Notes: a model not told the origin generated them from the sequence alone. DNA of 64,000 nt from Halanaerobiales bacterium (GCA_029981855.1 JARRCS010000012.1:1-64000), one strand, 5' to 3'. Positions 26,012 to 34,666 are shown, counted from the stretch's first letter. Numbers and translations are program-made.

Positions 26012-27286
26012 ATGACTGTACTCTTAACCTTTTTAGGTTCTTTAATAGGGTTAACTATATTAGGGATTCCAATAGGATTTGTTATTGCTATAACATCAAT
26101 CATTATAATGTATTTAATAGGTATGCCTGAACCAATGATCCTGGCAAGAAGACTGGTAACTGGTGTTGATATTTTTACACTGTTGGCTATTCCCTTTTTT
26201 ATGTTGGCCGGAGAAATAATGAATAAGGCAGGATTAGTTGAAGATATACTTAAATTTGCTAATGCTATTGTTGGACGCTTAAAAGGTGGTTTAGCTTATG
26301 TAAATATTGTAGCGAGTATGTTGTTTGCTGGTATAAGTGGTTCTGCAGTTGCTGATACAGCAGCTTTAGGTTCTTTAGAGATACCGATGATGGAAAAGGA
26401 TGGTTATGACAGGCCTTTTTCTGCTGCTATTACTGCTTCAGCAGTAATAGGTCCGATTATTCCTCCCAGTATTCCAATGATAATCCTGGGGTCTATCGGC
26501 CAATTATCTATTTCTAAACTATTTTTGGGCGGAGCTATTCCTGGAATTCTAATAGGGCTTTCTCTTATTCTTGTCTCTTATTTTATCGCTAAGAAAAGAG
26601 ATTACCCAGTTAGCAACCAGCGAATAAGTTTAAGAGAATTTTCCCAGATTTTTAAAAATACTATATGGGCATTAATACTGCCTATAATCATATTAGGAGG
26701 AATTATTGGAGGTATTTTTACTGCTACTGAGGCCGGTGCCATTGCAGTAATTTATGCGGTTATAATTTCATTTACGGTATATGATGTAAAACTAAAAGAT
26801 TATCCTGATATACTAAAAGGAGCAGCTTTAAATACAGGAATAGTTGTTTTAGTTTGTGGGGCTGCAATGACTCTAACCTGGTATTTGGCGGTAGCTCAGT
26901 TGCCTCAGATTTTAACCTCCATCTTAATGGGTATTACCAAAAATCCGTTAATCTTTTTATTTGTATTAAATCTACTATTGTTCGTTGTAGGAATGATTAT
27001 TGACCTGACACCTGCTTTATTCCTGTTGGTTCCTATTTTATTACCTGTCATTAAAGCCTATGGTATTGACCCAATTCACTTTGGCGTTATTATGGTTGCT
27101 AACCTTTGCATAGGTTTAATTACCCCACCAGTGGGTACAGTATTATATGTTACTAATTCCATTTCTAAGGTAAAATTGGATAGACTCGTTAAAGAACTGG
27201 TGCCTATGTACGTTGTACTCTTTATAGTTTTAATGATCATTACCTATGTCCCAAAATTAATATTATGGCTACCTTCTTTAATTTAA
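26012..27286 (+). CDS. dctM: TRAP transporter large permease (DctM family)
   Basis: This Na+-coupled transport channel (424 residues) has about twelve membrane segments. Family motifs are PFFMLAGEIMNKAG, the conserved GISGSAVADTAALGSLEIPMM loop split over the first half, GPIIPPSIPMIILG, and the pseudo-repeat ITPPVGTVLYVTNSI in the second half. Length is typical. It begins one base after the dctQ stop, with AAAGGTGGGG (25995-26003) as ribosome site, so DctQ and DctM are made together. With dctP it forms a complete carboxylate importer. Confidence 0.95.
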   Translation: MTVLLTFLGSLIGLTILGIPIGFVIAITSIIIMYLIGMPEPMILARRLVTGVDIFTLLAIPFFMLAGEIMNKAGLVEDILKFANAIVGRLKGGLAYVNIVASMLFAGISGSAVADTAALGSLEIPMMEKDGYDRPFSAAITASAVIGPIIPPSIPMIILGSIGQLSISKLFLGGAIPGILIGLSLILVSYFIAKKRDYPVSNQRISLREFSQIFKNTIWALILPIIILGGIIGGIFTATEAGAIAVIYAVIISFTVYDVKLKDYPDILKGAALNTGIVVLVCGAAMTLTWYLAVAQLPQILTSILMGITKNPLIFLFVLNLLLFVVGMIIDLTPALFLLVPILLPVIKAYGIDPIHFGVIMVANLCIGLITPPVGTVLYVTNSISKVKLDRLVKELVPMYVVLFIVLMIITYVPKLILWLPSLI

Positions 27287-27398
27287 ACAGCCTTTGGAAA
27301 TATTATAAACAAACATTAGCACATTAACCCCATGTTAATTTACAGGAGATAATCTAAATATGCATGTAGATTATTAGTAGTAGATATTCATGCCATCA

Positions 27399-27498
27399 TC
27401 TGTACAGGAAGCTCTGGCTTATGTCCCTTGAGAAAAAAGGAGAAGAAGCTATCATAAGCCGGATGCTCTATGCGGGAGAAATTTTACCTATACTATAA
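27399..27498 (+). pseudogene. 3'-terminal remnant of a second LarA-family gene
   Basis: Codons from 27399 read SVQEALAYVP then stop, and with a +1 shift from 27430 they continue EKKGEEAIISRMLYAGEILPIL to a TAA at 27496-27498. The intact LarA protein of this window ends with SVQEALSYALNKKG and MLHAGEILPINSE, so the match in order and spacing is clear. The fragment covers only the last about 35 residues and is frameshifted. It lies in the 231-bp gap before the hydroxyacid dehydrogenase gene. Confidence 0.7.
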
Positions 27499-27517
27499 GA
27501 TAAAAGGAGGTTTTTTG

Positions 27518-28492
27518 ATGGCTAAATTTAAGGTTTTAGTAACAGATTATGAATATAAGACTTTGGAGTATGAAGAGAAGGTATTGGCAGAGATCGATGC
27601 AGAATTGTTAAAGGCTCAGTGTAAGACAGAGGAAGAGGTAATTGAAGCAGCCAAAGAAGTAGATGCCCTTTTAGTTCAGTATGCCCCGATAGGTAGGAAG
27701 GTTTTTGCAGCATTACCACGGTTAAAGGCTGTTGCCCGTTACGGGGTTGGTGTTGATGTTATAGATTTAGAGGCAGCTACCGAACATGGTGTATATGTTG
27801 TCAATGTCCCCGATTACTGTGAAGATGAGGTATCGGATCATACCCTTGCTTTACTTATGGCCTGTACCAGAAAAGTAGTCTTACTTAATAATGATGTAAA
27901 GGGTGGAAACTGGGATTTCAATATCTCTAAACCGATTTTCCGCCTTAGGGGTAAGACCCTGGGTATTGTAGGATTTGGGAAAATACCCCGTAAATTAGCA
28001 GAAAAGGCAAAAGCCTTTGGTCTTGAAATACTTGTATATGATCCCTTTGTAAATAAAGAGGTAGAGGAAGAATACGGAGTAAAATTATTAGAACTGGATG
28101 AGTTGATGAAGAGGGCTGATTTTGTTTCCATTCATGTTCCCTTAAATAAAAATACAAGACACATGATTAGTACCCATGAGTTTGAGTTAATGAAGGAATC
28201 CGCCTTTATAATCAATACTGCGCGTGGTCCGGTAATTGACGAAAAAGCCCTAATTAATGCTTTAAAAGATAATAAAATTGCTGGTGCTGCTCTGGATGTA
28301 ATCGAAGAGGAGCCTATTGCCAAAGATAGCTCATTACTTGAAATGGATAATGTTATAATTACTCCTCATGTTGCCTGGTATTCAGAGGAAGCCCAGGTAG
28401 AGTTGCAGACTAAAGCAGCTCAGGGTGTAGCTGATGTACTGTTAGGTAAAGAGCCTAAGTATTTAGTTAATAAAGAGGTATTGAATAAATAA
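27518..28492 (+). CDS. NAD-dependent D-2-hydroxyacid dehydrogenase (PGDH/CtBP-like)
   Basis: The protein (324 residues) reduces 2-oxo acids or oxidises D-2-hydroxy acids. The Rossmann loop reads GIVGFGKIPRKLA, with proline where the third glycine often is, as in CtBP-like members. The catalytic arginine is in NTARGPVID, the acidic helper in DVIEEEP, and the histidine in ITPHVAWYS. Phosphoglycerate dehydrogenases of this length without an ACT domain look similar, so serine synthesis cannot be excluded; the sugar-acid neighbourhood favours 2-ketoaldonate or hydroxyacid metabolism. ATG 27518 is fixed by AAAGGAGG at 27503-27510; an upstream in-frame ATG is inside the LarA remnant. Confidence 0.88.
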   Translation: MAKFKVLVTDYEYKTLEYEEKVLAEIDAELLKAQCKTEEEVIEAAKEVDALLVQYAPIGRKVFAALPRLKAVARYGVGVDVIDLEAATEHGVYVVNVPDYCEDEVSDHTLALLMACTRKVVLLNNDVKGGNWDFNISKPIFRLRGKTLGIVGFGKIPRKLAEKAKAFGLEILVYDPFVNKEVEEEYGVKLLELDELMKRADFVSIHVPLNKNTRHMISTHEFELMKESAFIINTARGPVIDEKALINALKDNKIAGAALDVIEEEPIAKDSSLLEMDNVIITPHVAWYSEEAQVELQTKAAQGVADVLLGKEPKYLVNKEVLNK

Positions 28493-28500
28493 TAAAAGAG

Positions 28501-28650
28501 ATGATCATAAATCAGAAACAACGACAAAATTACCAGTTGAGTATGGCTGATCACCGCGGAAAATGGGAACCAACACCGTATACAGGTAATATTGCTAAAT
28601 TAGTCAAAATGTTAACCAAAGATTTTTCATTTACCTTGATTGATTTCTAA
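28501..28650 (+). CDS. Possible small protein of 49 residues
   Basis: An ATG at 28501, 8 bp after the dehydrogenase stop, opens a 49-codon frame ending at TAA 28650. It contains ADHRGKWEPTPYTGN and a hydrophobic, acidic C terminus (KDFSFTLIDF). The composition looks protein-like rather than random, but the ribosome site is weak (AAAGAG directly adjacent), and I do not recognise a family. It may be the surviving end of a larger gene, as other gene ends survive in this region. The rest of the gap to 28767 shows nothing I can support. Confidence 0.35.
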   Translation: MIINQKQRQNYQLSMADHRGKWEPTPYTGNIAKLVKMLTKDFSFTLIDF

Positions 28651-28767
28651 AAAACACCAGTAAGCTTAAGATGGTTAATTATTCCATTTGGTCGAAAGGA
28701 TTTATGAAACACTGTACTAGTTAGTTTTAGCCTGCTTAGGGCATTTAGAAGGAGGGTAAATTAAATA

Positions 28768-29217
28768 ATGATTATTGATAGCCTTGAAAATGCTTCTTCT
28801 TACTATGGAATAAGTGAGAAATTAAAAAAGGCTTTTAAATTCTTAGAAGAACGAGACCTTGCAGAAATGGAAGTAGGTAAATATGAGATAGATGGAGAAA
28901 ATATTTTTGCTATAGTGGATTCATATGAGACTAAGCCTGAGGAAGAAGGTGTTTGGGAAGGACATCGGAAATATATTGATATTCAATATCTTGTAGAAGG
29001 AATTGAGTTGATAGGTTATTCTAATTTGGAGAAAATGAACCTTAAAGAATATGATGTGGAAAAAGACTTTGCAGTATTTGCTGGAGAAGGGGAGTTTCTT
29101 AAATTAGAGGCAGGATATTTTATGGTTTTTATGCCCCAAGATATTCATATGCCTGGTATTGCTGTTGATGGTAGTCAAGCAGCAAAAAAGGTAATTGTTA
29201 AAGTTAAAGTTGATTAA
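28768..29217 (+). CDS. YhcH/YjgK/YiaL (TabA-like) cupin protein
   Basis: This 149-residue beta-sandwich protein belongs to the YhcH/YjgK/YiaL family, small cupin-like proteins encoded beside sialic acid, hexuronate and other sugar-acid genes; they are thought to be anomerases or isomerases or modulators, with metal ligands in the cup. The conserved EGHRKYIDIQYLVEG segment and the FMPQDIHMPG histidine motif are both present. Position between the 2-hydroxyacid dehydrogenase and KDG kinase genes agrees with a role in the same sugar-acid route. GGAGG lies about 10 nt before ATG 28768. Confidence 0.88.
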   Translation: MIIDSLENASSYYGISEKLKKAFKFLEERDLAEMEVGKYEIDGENIFAIVDSYETKPEEEGVWEGHRKYIDIQYLVEGIELIGYSNLEKMNLKEYDVEKDFAVFAGEGEFLKLEAGYFMVFMPQDIHMPGIAVDGSQAAKKVIVKVKVD

Positions 29218-29229
29218 ATTGCTATACAT

Positions 29230-29257
29230 GTAGAGCTCAGACTAAAGTAGCTCAGGG
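29230..29257 (+). pseudogene. Tail remnant of a second 2-hydroxyacid dehydrogenase gene
   Basis: The stretch GTAGAGCTCAGACTAAAG and the following AGCTCAGGG at 29230-29257 match 28398-28424 in the intact dehydrogenase gene (VELQTKAAQG) with one deleted base and one substitution creating a stop. It lies in the short gap between yhcH and kdgK, has no start, and cannot be functional. Confidence 0.5.
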
Positions 29258-29304
29258 AATACTTAGATTGTCTAGAAAAAAACAAATAACCAGGGGGAAT
29301 ATTC

Positions 29305-30258
29305 ATGGCACTTGATGTGGTTACATTTGGGGAAACTATGATACTGATGAATCCTCAGGAAAGTGGTTCATTAAAATATGTTAATCAGTTCACAAAACAA
29401 ATAGGTGGGGCTGAATCTAATTTTGCCATTGCCTTGACCCGACTGGGGTTTAAAACTGGTTGGATCAGTCGCCTAGGGAAGGATAGTTTTGGTGATTATA
29501 TGGAGGCCTTTATCAGGGGTGAAGGTGTGGATGTTTCCCAAATTAAGCGGGATAAAAACCACCCTACCGGCTTGATGTTCAAGGAAAGATATGAGTTAGG
29601 AGAGACTAAGGTATATTATTACCGGCATGATTCCGCTGCCAGTAAGCTGCAACCAGAGGATTTGAATGAGGAATATATCAGTCAGGCTAAGTATCTGCAT
29701 TTAACTGGTATTACCCCTGCTTTAAGTCCTTCCTGCAGAGAGACGGTTTATAAAGCGATTGAAATAGCCCATAAACATGGTCTTAAAGTAACCTTTGACC
29801 CTAATTTGAGGTTAAAGCTCTGGAGCAAGGAAGAGATGAGGCGGGTTATTTTAGATATCTGTAGTAAGGTAGACATTGTCTTACCGGGATTAAGTGAAGG
29901 AAAGATACTATTAGATATAGAGGAACCGGAAACGATTATAGATGAGTTATTAAAATTAGGACCGGAGATTGTTGTCCTTAAAACTGGCGCAAAGGGCGCC
30001 ATTGCTGCAACCCCGGAATATAAAAAACAGGTGCCTGGATTTAAAGTAGAAAGAATCGTTGATCCGATAGGAGCTGGTGATGGCTTTGCTGCTGGTCTTG
30101 TAGCCGGTCTGTTAAAGGGATATGATTTGGTTGAATCAGTAAGACTGGCTAATGCCGTAGGTGCTTTTGCTACAACGGTTAAAGGTGATGTTGAGGGTTA
30201 TCCTACCTGGGATGAATTACAGGTCTTTTTAGGAAATAAAGAAGATATTGACAGGTAA
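29305..30258 (+). CDS. kdgK: 2-keto-3-deoxygluconate kinase (PfkB family)
   Basis: KdgK phosphorylates 2-keto-3-deoxygluconate (KDG) to KDPG with ATP. The 317-residue protein has PfkB signature 1 in IGGAESNFAIALTRLG (about residues 32-47), the YYYRHDSAASKL segment typical of KDG kinases (a YYR substrate contact), and signature 2 DPIGAGDGFAAG with the catalytic aspartate (DG) near residue 255. The next gene is KDPG aldolase, 38 bp downstream, completing KDG to pyruvate plus glyceraldehyde-3-phosphate. GGGGG precedes ATG 29305. Confidence 0.93.
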   Translation: MALDVVTFGETMILMNPQESGSLKYVNQFTKQIGGAESNFAIALTRLGFKTGWISRLGKDSFGDYMEAFIRGEGVDVSQIKRDKNHPTGLMFKERYELGETKVYYYRHDSAASKLQPEDLNEEYISQAKYLHLTGITPALSPSCRETVYKAIEIAHKHGLKVTFDPNLRLKLWSKEEMRRVILDICSKVDIVLPGLSEGKILLDIEEPETIIDELLKLGPEIVVLKTGAKGAIAATPEYKKQVPGFKVERIVDPIGAGDGFAAGLVAGLLKGYDLVESVRLANAVGAFATTVKGDVEGYPTWDELQVFLGNKEDIDR

Positions 30259-30296
30259 TACTAAAATAATTGTTTAATGAAGAGAGGGTGTTTATT

Positions 30297-30947
30297 TTGG
30301 ATAAAAGTCAGATATTACAGGTTGTTGAAGAGACGGGTTTGGTAGCAGTAATTCGGGGGATGGAACCGGCTAAAATGGCCAAAATTGCTAAAGCATTAGT
30401 GGCCGGGGGGGTTAAAGCCTTAGAAATAACTATGAACAGCCCCCAACCCCTGAAGATGATTGAAGAGGTCAAATCCCTATTAGAGGGTACAGATGTTATT
30501 GTTGGGGCCGGTACCGTTTTAGACCAGGAGAGTGCCCGGGCGGCAATTATAGCTGGAGCTGAGTTTATCTTTGCCCCCAATCTCAATCTAAAGGTAATAG
30601 AGCTTTGCAGGAGGTATGATAAATTAGTAATGCCCGGGGTGATGACCCCAACTGAAATTGTAACTGCCTGGGAAGCAGGAGCAGACCTGGTAAAGATATT
30701 TCCGGCCAATGTAGTAGGGCCTGCATTTATTAAAGGGGTGAAAGCTCCCTTAAATCAAGTTAAGATGATTCCTACCGGAGGGATTAATCTGGATAATGCT
30801 GCTGATTTTATCAAGGCTGGAGCAGTTGCTCTGGGAGTTGGCGGAAGTTTATTAGATAAAGAGATTATAGCTAATGAGGATTATGAAGCATTAACTGGAA
30901 GGGCCCGGGCCTTTCAGAAAATCGTTAAGGAGGCTCGTGAGGGATAA
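30297..30947 (+). CDS. eda: KDPG/KHG aldolase
   Basis: This class I aldolase splits KDPG into pyruvate and glyceraldehyde-3-phosphate. The 216-residue protein has E43 (ALEITMNS, proton shuttle), GAGTVLD, and the Schiff-base lysine K133 in DLVKIFPAN, followed by the phosphate-binding IPTGGINLDNA. TTG 30297 is preferred, with AGAGGGTG at 30283-30290; an in-frame ATG at 30270 would add nine residues with no ribosome site. It is cotranscribed with kdgK and ended by the hairpins at 30983-31066. Confidence 0.94.
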   Translation: MDKSQILQVVEETGLVAVIRGMEPAKMAKIAKALVAGGVKALEITMNSPQPLKMIEEVKSLLEGTDVIVGAGTVLDQESARAAIIAGAEFIFAPNLNLKVIELCRRYDKLVMPGVMTPTEIVTAWEAGADLVKIFPANVVGPAFIKGVKAPLNQVKMIPTGGINLDNAADFIKAGAVALGVGGSLLDKEIIANEDYEALTGRARAFQKIVKEAREG

Positions 30948-30982
30948 AGATAACAAATTATAATTAAATTAGTGATTGTTCT

Positions 30983-31066
30983 ATTCCCTTCCCGGGAAAT
31001 ACATTTTTACGGGAAGGGAATAATTTATTAAATAAAACCTACATCTTTAGCAGGTTTTATTTTTTT
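30983..31066 (+). terminator. Double hairpin terminator after eda
   Basis: The first stem is ATTCCCTTCCCG (30983-30994) with CGGGAAGGGAAT (31010-31021), 12 bp perfect. The second is AAATAAAACCT (31030-31040) with AGGTTTTATTT (31052-31062), followed by TTTTG, a standard Rho-independent terminator. Together they close the kdgK-eda transcript. The remaining gap to 31213 shows nothing else I can support. Confidence 0.75.
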
Positions 31067-31213
31067 GTTGTAGAATATTAAAGATATATAGTTATATAGT
31101 TTTCAAGTTTGTTTTATGATAATATTCGGCAAGGGCTTTATATCAGGAAGGCAAATTTGTTTAAAATAGATCTCGAAAATCAGCTAGTTTTGAAAATGAC
31201 GGGGTGACACTCG

Positions 31214-32362
31214 ATGAAGAACGTATCCCAGTCTTTAGAAAAAATCTTAAAAAAGACAATCGACGTTCTTGATGAAAGCAAAAATGATATCTTTACTATT
31301 GCCGAGTCTTCTCGTAAGGAATACGAAAATGCCAAAAGCGAGTTACAGTTATTAAATCAGGATGTAAATGAAGTAATCGATAACCTTGATAGATTAGAAA
31401 GAATTAATAAACGGGCCCGCCTGAGATTGATGGAGGTAAGCAGGGATTTTAATCGCTACTCTGAAGCAGACATTAAGAAAGCCTATCAAGAGGCAGAAGA
31501 GAGCTCTGTAGAGATTGCAGTTTTACGGGAAAAGGAAGAACAGTTGAAAAAGCGCCGAAGGGAGCTCGAGGGCAGGCTTAAAAACCTGAAGGAGAATGTC
31601 GAAAAGGCGGAAAATCTGGTCTCCAGAATGGGGGTAATCAGAGACTTTCTTTTGGGAGAATTAACTAATCTCAATGATCATTTTGATGACTTAAGAAAGA
31701 AGGAAAATCTAGCTATAAAGATAATCCAGGCCCAGGAGGAGGAGAGAAGGAGGCTGGCCAGGGATATTCATGATGGCCCCGCCCAGTTGATTGCCAATCT
31801 GGTCTTCCGGGTTGAATTAACCCAAAAATTGCTCGATAAGGACCTCAATAAGGCAAAATCCGAGCTGGAAGAATTGAAAAATCTCATCAGATTAAGTATG
31901 CAGGATGTCAGAAAGATTATCTATGACCTGCGTCCCATGTCCCTGGATGATTTGGGGTTAATACCAACATTAGAACGTTATATCGATAAATATATCGGAC
32001 AAACTGGCATTATAATTGATTTTATCGTTATGGGTTCCAAGAGGCGTCTCCCCAACACATATGAGGTAACTATCTTTCGCCTGGTTCAGGAGGCCCTTAA
32101 TAATATCTATAAGCATGCTAAAGCAACCGGCGGTAAGGTGAGAATAGAATTTAAAAATGAGAGAATTAACATCATGATCAGTGATGATGGGATTGGATTT
32201 GATTCCGGAGAGGTGGAGGAAGATAAATACGGGCTGATTAGTATGAAGGAGAGGTGTGAGCTTTTAGGGGGAGAGATTGAAATAAAATCAGCTCCGAATA
32301 AAGGGACAGTAATCAAAATCGTTTTGCCTTTAAAAGAAACTGAGGCAGTAAAAATTATCTAA
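31214..32362 (+). CDS. DegS-like sensor histidine kinase (HisKA_3)
   Basis: This cytoplasmic kinase (382 residues) has no membrane segment. A long coiled coil (about 30-165, rich in E/K/R heptads) precedes the HisKA_3 domain with the phospho-accepting H186 in ARDIHDGPAQ, then a HATPase with DDGIGFDSG and the closing GTVIKIVLP. This is the layout of B. subtilis DegS, which senses cell state rather than an outside ligand. The response regulator gene starts 17 bp downstream. ATG 31214 follows GGGGTGACA. Confidence 0.9.
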   Translation: MKNVSQSLEKILKKTIDVLDESKNDIFTIAESSRKEYENAKSELQLLNQDVNEVIDNLDRLERINKRARLRLMEVSRDFNRYSEADIKKAYQEAEESSVEIAVLREKEEQLKKRRRELEGRLKNLKENVEKAENLVSRMGVIRDFLLGELTNLNDHFDDLRKKENLAIKIIQAQEEERRRLARDIHDGPAQLIANLVFRVELTQKLLDKDLNKAKSELEELKNLIRLSMQDVRKIIYDLRPMSLDDLGLIPTLERYIDKYIGQTGIIIDFIVMGSKRRLPNTYEVTIFRLVQEALNNIYKHAKATGGKVRIEFKNERINIMISDDGIGFDSGEVEEDKYGLISMKERCELLGGEIEIKSAPNKGTVIKIVLPLKETEAVKII

Positions 32363-32379
32363 TACAAGAGGTGATGGTG

Positions 32380-33015
32380 ATGAGTAAGATAAAGGTATTG
32401 ATAGCTGATGACCACGATCTGGTCAGGGAGGGTATCTGTAAGTTGCTGGAGTTATATGATGAGATTGAGGTAGTCGGAGAAGCGGGAGATGGGCTAGAAA
32501 CGGTAAGTAAGGTGAGGGAGCATCCCCCCGATTTAGTTTTGCTGGATTTAAATATGCCGAGAATGGATGGAATAACGGCTATTAATAAAATAAAGGAGAT
32601 TAATCCTGAGGTCAAGGTATTAATTCTGACCATCCATGATGAGGAAGAATATATCTATGAGGTAGTCAAAGCAGGGGCAGAAGGATATATCCAGAAGGAT
32701 ATAAAGCCTGAGGAACTTAAGGATTCCATTGAGAGGGTTATCAAGGGGGAGAAGGTCTTTCCCCGGTCTGTAGAAGAACTGATTAAGGAGACAGCAGTAC
32801 ATAAACCTCAGATTGATGAATTGAGCAGCAGGGAACAGGAGGTCCTGGACCTTCTGGCCCAGGGAATGAGTAACCGGGACATAGCCGAGGCCCTTTTTAT
32901 CAGTGAGAAGACTGTTAAAAACCATGTGAGTAATATTCTCAGGAAATTATCGGTTAATGACAGGACCCAGGCGGTAATTGTAGCTTTAAAGCGCGGTCTC
33001 GTTCGATTGTCTTAG
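32380..33015 (+). CDS. DegU/NarL-type response regulator
   Basis: The protein (211 residues) has an N-terminal receiver with D10-D11, D56 (phosphorylation, LLDLNMP) and K105-region switch residues, and a C-terminal LuxR-type helix-turn-helix (about 145-205, LSSREQEVLDLLAQGMSNRDIA). It is the partner of the DegS-like kinase just upstream and should control transcription. ATG 32380 is preferred because AGAGGTG at 32367-32373 lies 6 nt before it; earlier in-frame starts overlap that site. Its stop codon overlaps the stop of the convergent GH18 gene by four bases. Confidence 0.92.
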   Translation: MSKIKVLIADDHDLVREGICKLLELYDEIEVVGEAGDGLETVSKVREHPPDLVLLDLNMPRMDGITAINKIKEINPEVKVLILTIHDEEEYIYEVVKAGAEGYIQKDIKPEELKDSIERVIKGEKVFPRSVEELIKETAVHKPQIDELSSREQEVLDLLAQGMSNRDIAEALFISEKTVKNHVSNILRKLSVNDRTQAVIVALKRGLVRLS

Positions 33016-34217
33016 CTTGTCCTGTTAGACTCTCTTAGCTTATTCATAACCGTGTGCCAGAAATGGTCTGTCTCATTTCCCAGACGCCAGATTGCTATTC
33101 CCTGAAGGTTGTATTTATTAACAAGATCTAACTTGAAGGCCATACTGCTGCTCGATTCAAACCAGACCTCGTGTTTCTGGCCCTGCTCATCCCAGTAATA
33201 ATAAAAGGGAGATTGAAATTTCTCGCTCCATTTTATCTCTGCCCCCTTCTCATGGGCAAGTTCAAGGGCTTTTTTGGCACTGAGGTCTCTGGCAGCTCCG
33301 ACAGGAGGCCAGTCATAGCCATAATTGGCGATCCCCAGCAGGATCTTATCTGCAGGTATATATTCTAAAGCATATTTAATATTCTCTTCAACCCAGTTTA
33401 TAGGGGCAATGGGCCCCGCCGGTCCGCCGGACCAGTGATTATCATAGGTCATAATTACTATCCTATCGACCAGTGATCCTAGAGTTGCATAGTCATAAGC
33501 TCCCTGCAGCTCTAAGGGGACATCTATTTTAGGGAAAACGGAGATAGTAATCAGTTTATCTCTCCTTCTTAACTTACTTGAGAGTTCCTTAATGAAAGCA
33601 GTATAACCGTTTCTAGTCCAGGGTGGGATAAACTCAAAATCAATATTCACTCCGTCAAAGTCATATTTATCTACCAGGTTAACAATATTATTGACCGCTT
33701 TAGTTCTGATATTAGGGTCGACCAGGATCATATTATTTCTCTGATTATTATTTATCAAGGGTAGGACTTTGATGTCCCTATTACTGGCAAAGGAATTTAC
33801 TTCATACTGGTAGCCACCATAACGGCTCTCGATACTACCATCGGGATTGACTGTATACCAGAAGGGAGCCACCATATCTATATTTCTCCAGTTGTTTTTT
33901 AATGATTCATAGGAATTTGCCTCGGCGGTTAACCAGTTAACATGAAAACCCAGGATCTCCCTGGTCGTGTTAATATCAATAAGCGGCTCATCTCCGATTT
34001 TATTATCCTTCGATTCCTCCTTGTTTTTTTCAACAAAGTTATTTATAATAAAAGATAGAATTATCAGTAAGATACCCTTTAACCAAGAAATATTATGGTC
34101 TTTATCAGTATCAGCACTATAGACAATTACTGTGGTTGAGATAACTAAAAAGGGTAAGATTAAAAATACAACTAATAATAACGAAATAAGTCTCCGATTA
34201 TCCCTGAAAATCTGCAC
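33012..34217 (-). CDS. Membrane-anchored GH18-family glycosidase (SleL/YdhD-like catalytic domain)
   Basis: The protein (401 residues from GTG 34217) has two hydrophobic helices (about 10-33 and 45-61), then a GH18 TIM barrel. The catalytic motif reads DFDGVNIDFE (D188 to E195), with the general acid E195 intact and N at the first of the usual aspartates, as in spore-cortex glucosaminidases such as SleL/YaaH. MTYDNHWSGG and GIANYGYDW are further barrel motifs. It lacks LysM domains. A shorter paralogue without helices is encoded at 46429. GTG 34217 is chosen because AAAGG lies 9 nt upstream; ATG 34241 and 34226 are poorly placed alternatives. Confidence 0.88.
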   Translation of the reverse strand: MQIFRDNRRLISLLLVVFLILPFLVISTTVIVYSADTDKDHNISWLKGILLIILSFIINNFVEKNKEESKDNKIGDEPLIDINTTREILGFHVNWLTAEANSYESLKNNWRNIDMVAPFWYTVNPDGSIESRYGGYQYEVNSFASNRDIKVLPLINNNQRNNMILVDPNIRTKAVNNIVNLVDKYDFDGVNIDFEFIPPWTRNGYTAFIKELSSKLRRRDKLITISVFPKIDVPLELQGAYDYATLGSLVDRIVIMTYDNHWSGGPAGPIAPINWVEENIKYALEYIPADKILLGIANYGYDWPPVGAARDLSAKKALELAHEKGAEIKWSEKFQSPFYYYWDEQGQKHEVWFESSSSMAFKLDLVNKYNLQGIAIWRLGNETDHFWHTVMNKLRESNRTS

Positions 34218-34398
34218 GGGTAGCATCCTTTCTAAAAACATTGCTGGGTATGTTGCTTAATTAAGTAAGTTAGATAGTCCATATTTAATTATAATAGTGA
34301 GGTAGGATTAGTTTCAAGACACTATTTTTGTTAATAGAGGTAATATATGGATACTGGATTCGGTTTTGCTTTTTAATCAGTTATACAATCATGGAAAA

Positions 34399-34449
34399 GA
34401 AAGATATAGCTAACTTGCTTTCTCGAAAGATATGACTAGCTTGCTTTCA
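34399..34449 (+). repeat. Imperfect tandem duplication of about 25 bp
   Basis: GAAAGATATAGCTAACTTGCTTTC is followed at once by a copy reading GAAAGATATGACTAGCTTGC and TTTC. Each unit also has GAAAG...CTTTC ends that could pair. It lies in the 449-bp gap 34218-34666. A GGAAATTA/TAATTTCC hairpin at 34606-34631, shortly before the aldolase start, is the only other structure I see there. Confidence 0.5.
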
Positions 34450-34666
34450 TAAAATAATTTTACAGTATCAAGATTATCTTTTATTGCCATAATATTACCG
34501 GGTATCATAAGGAATATCCCCGATAAAATGGTTCATGATTATGTGAAAATAGGGATATAATCCTATCAGTGGCTGTAATCCTAAATTAAATCACTGGGTG
34601 AGAGCGGAAATTATCTTCAACGGTAATTTCCTGGTCATACATAAAATCTATAAAGGAGTGAGCAAA

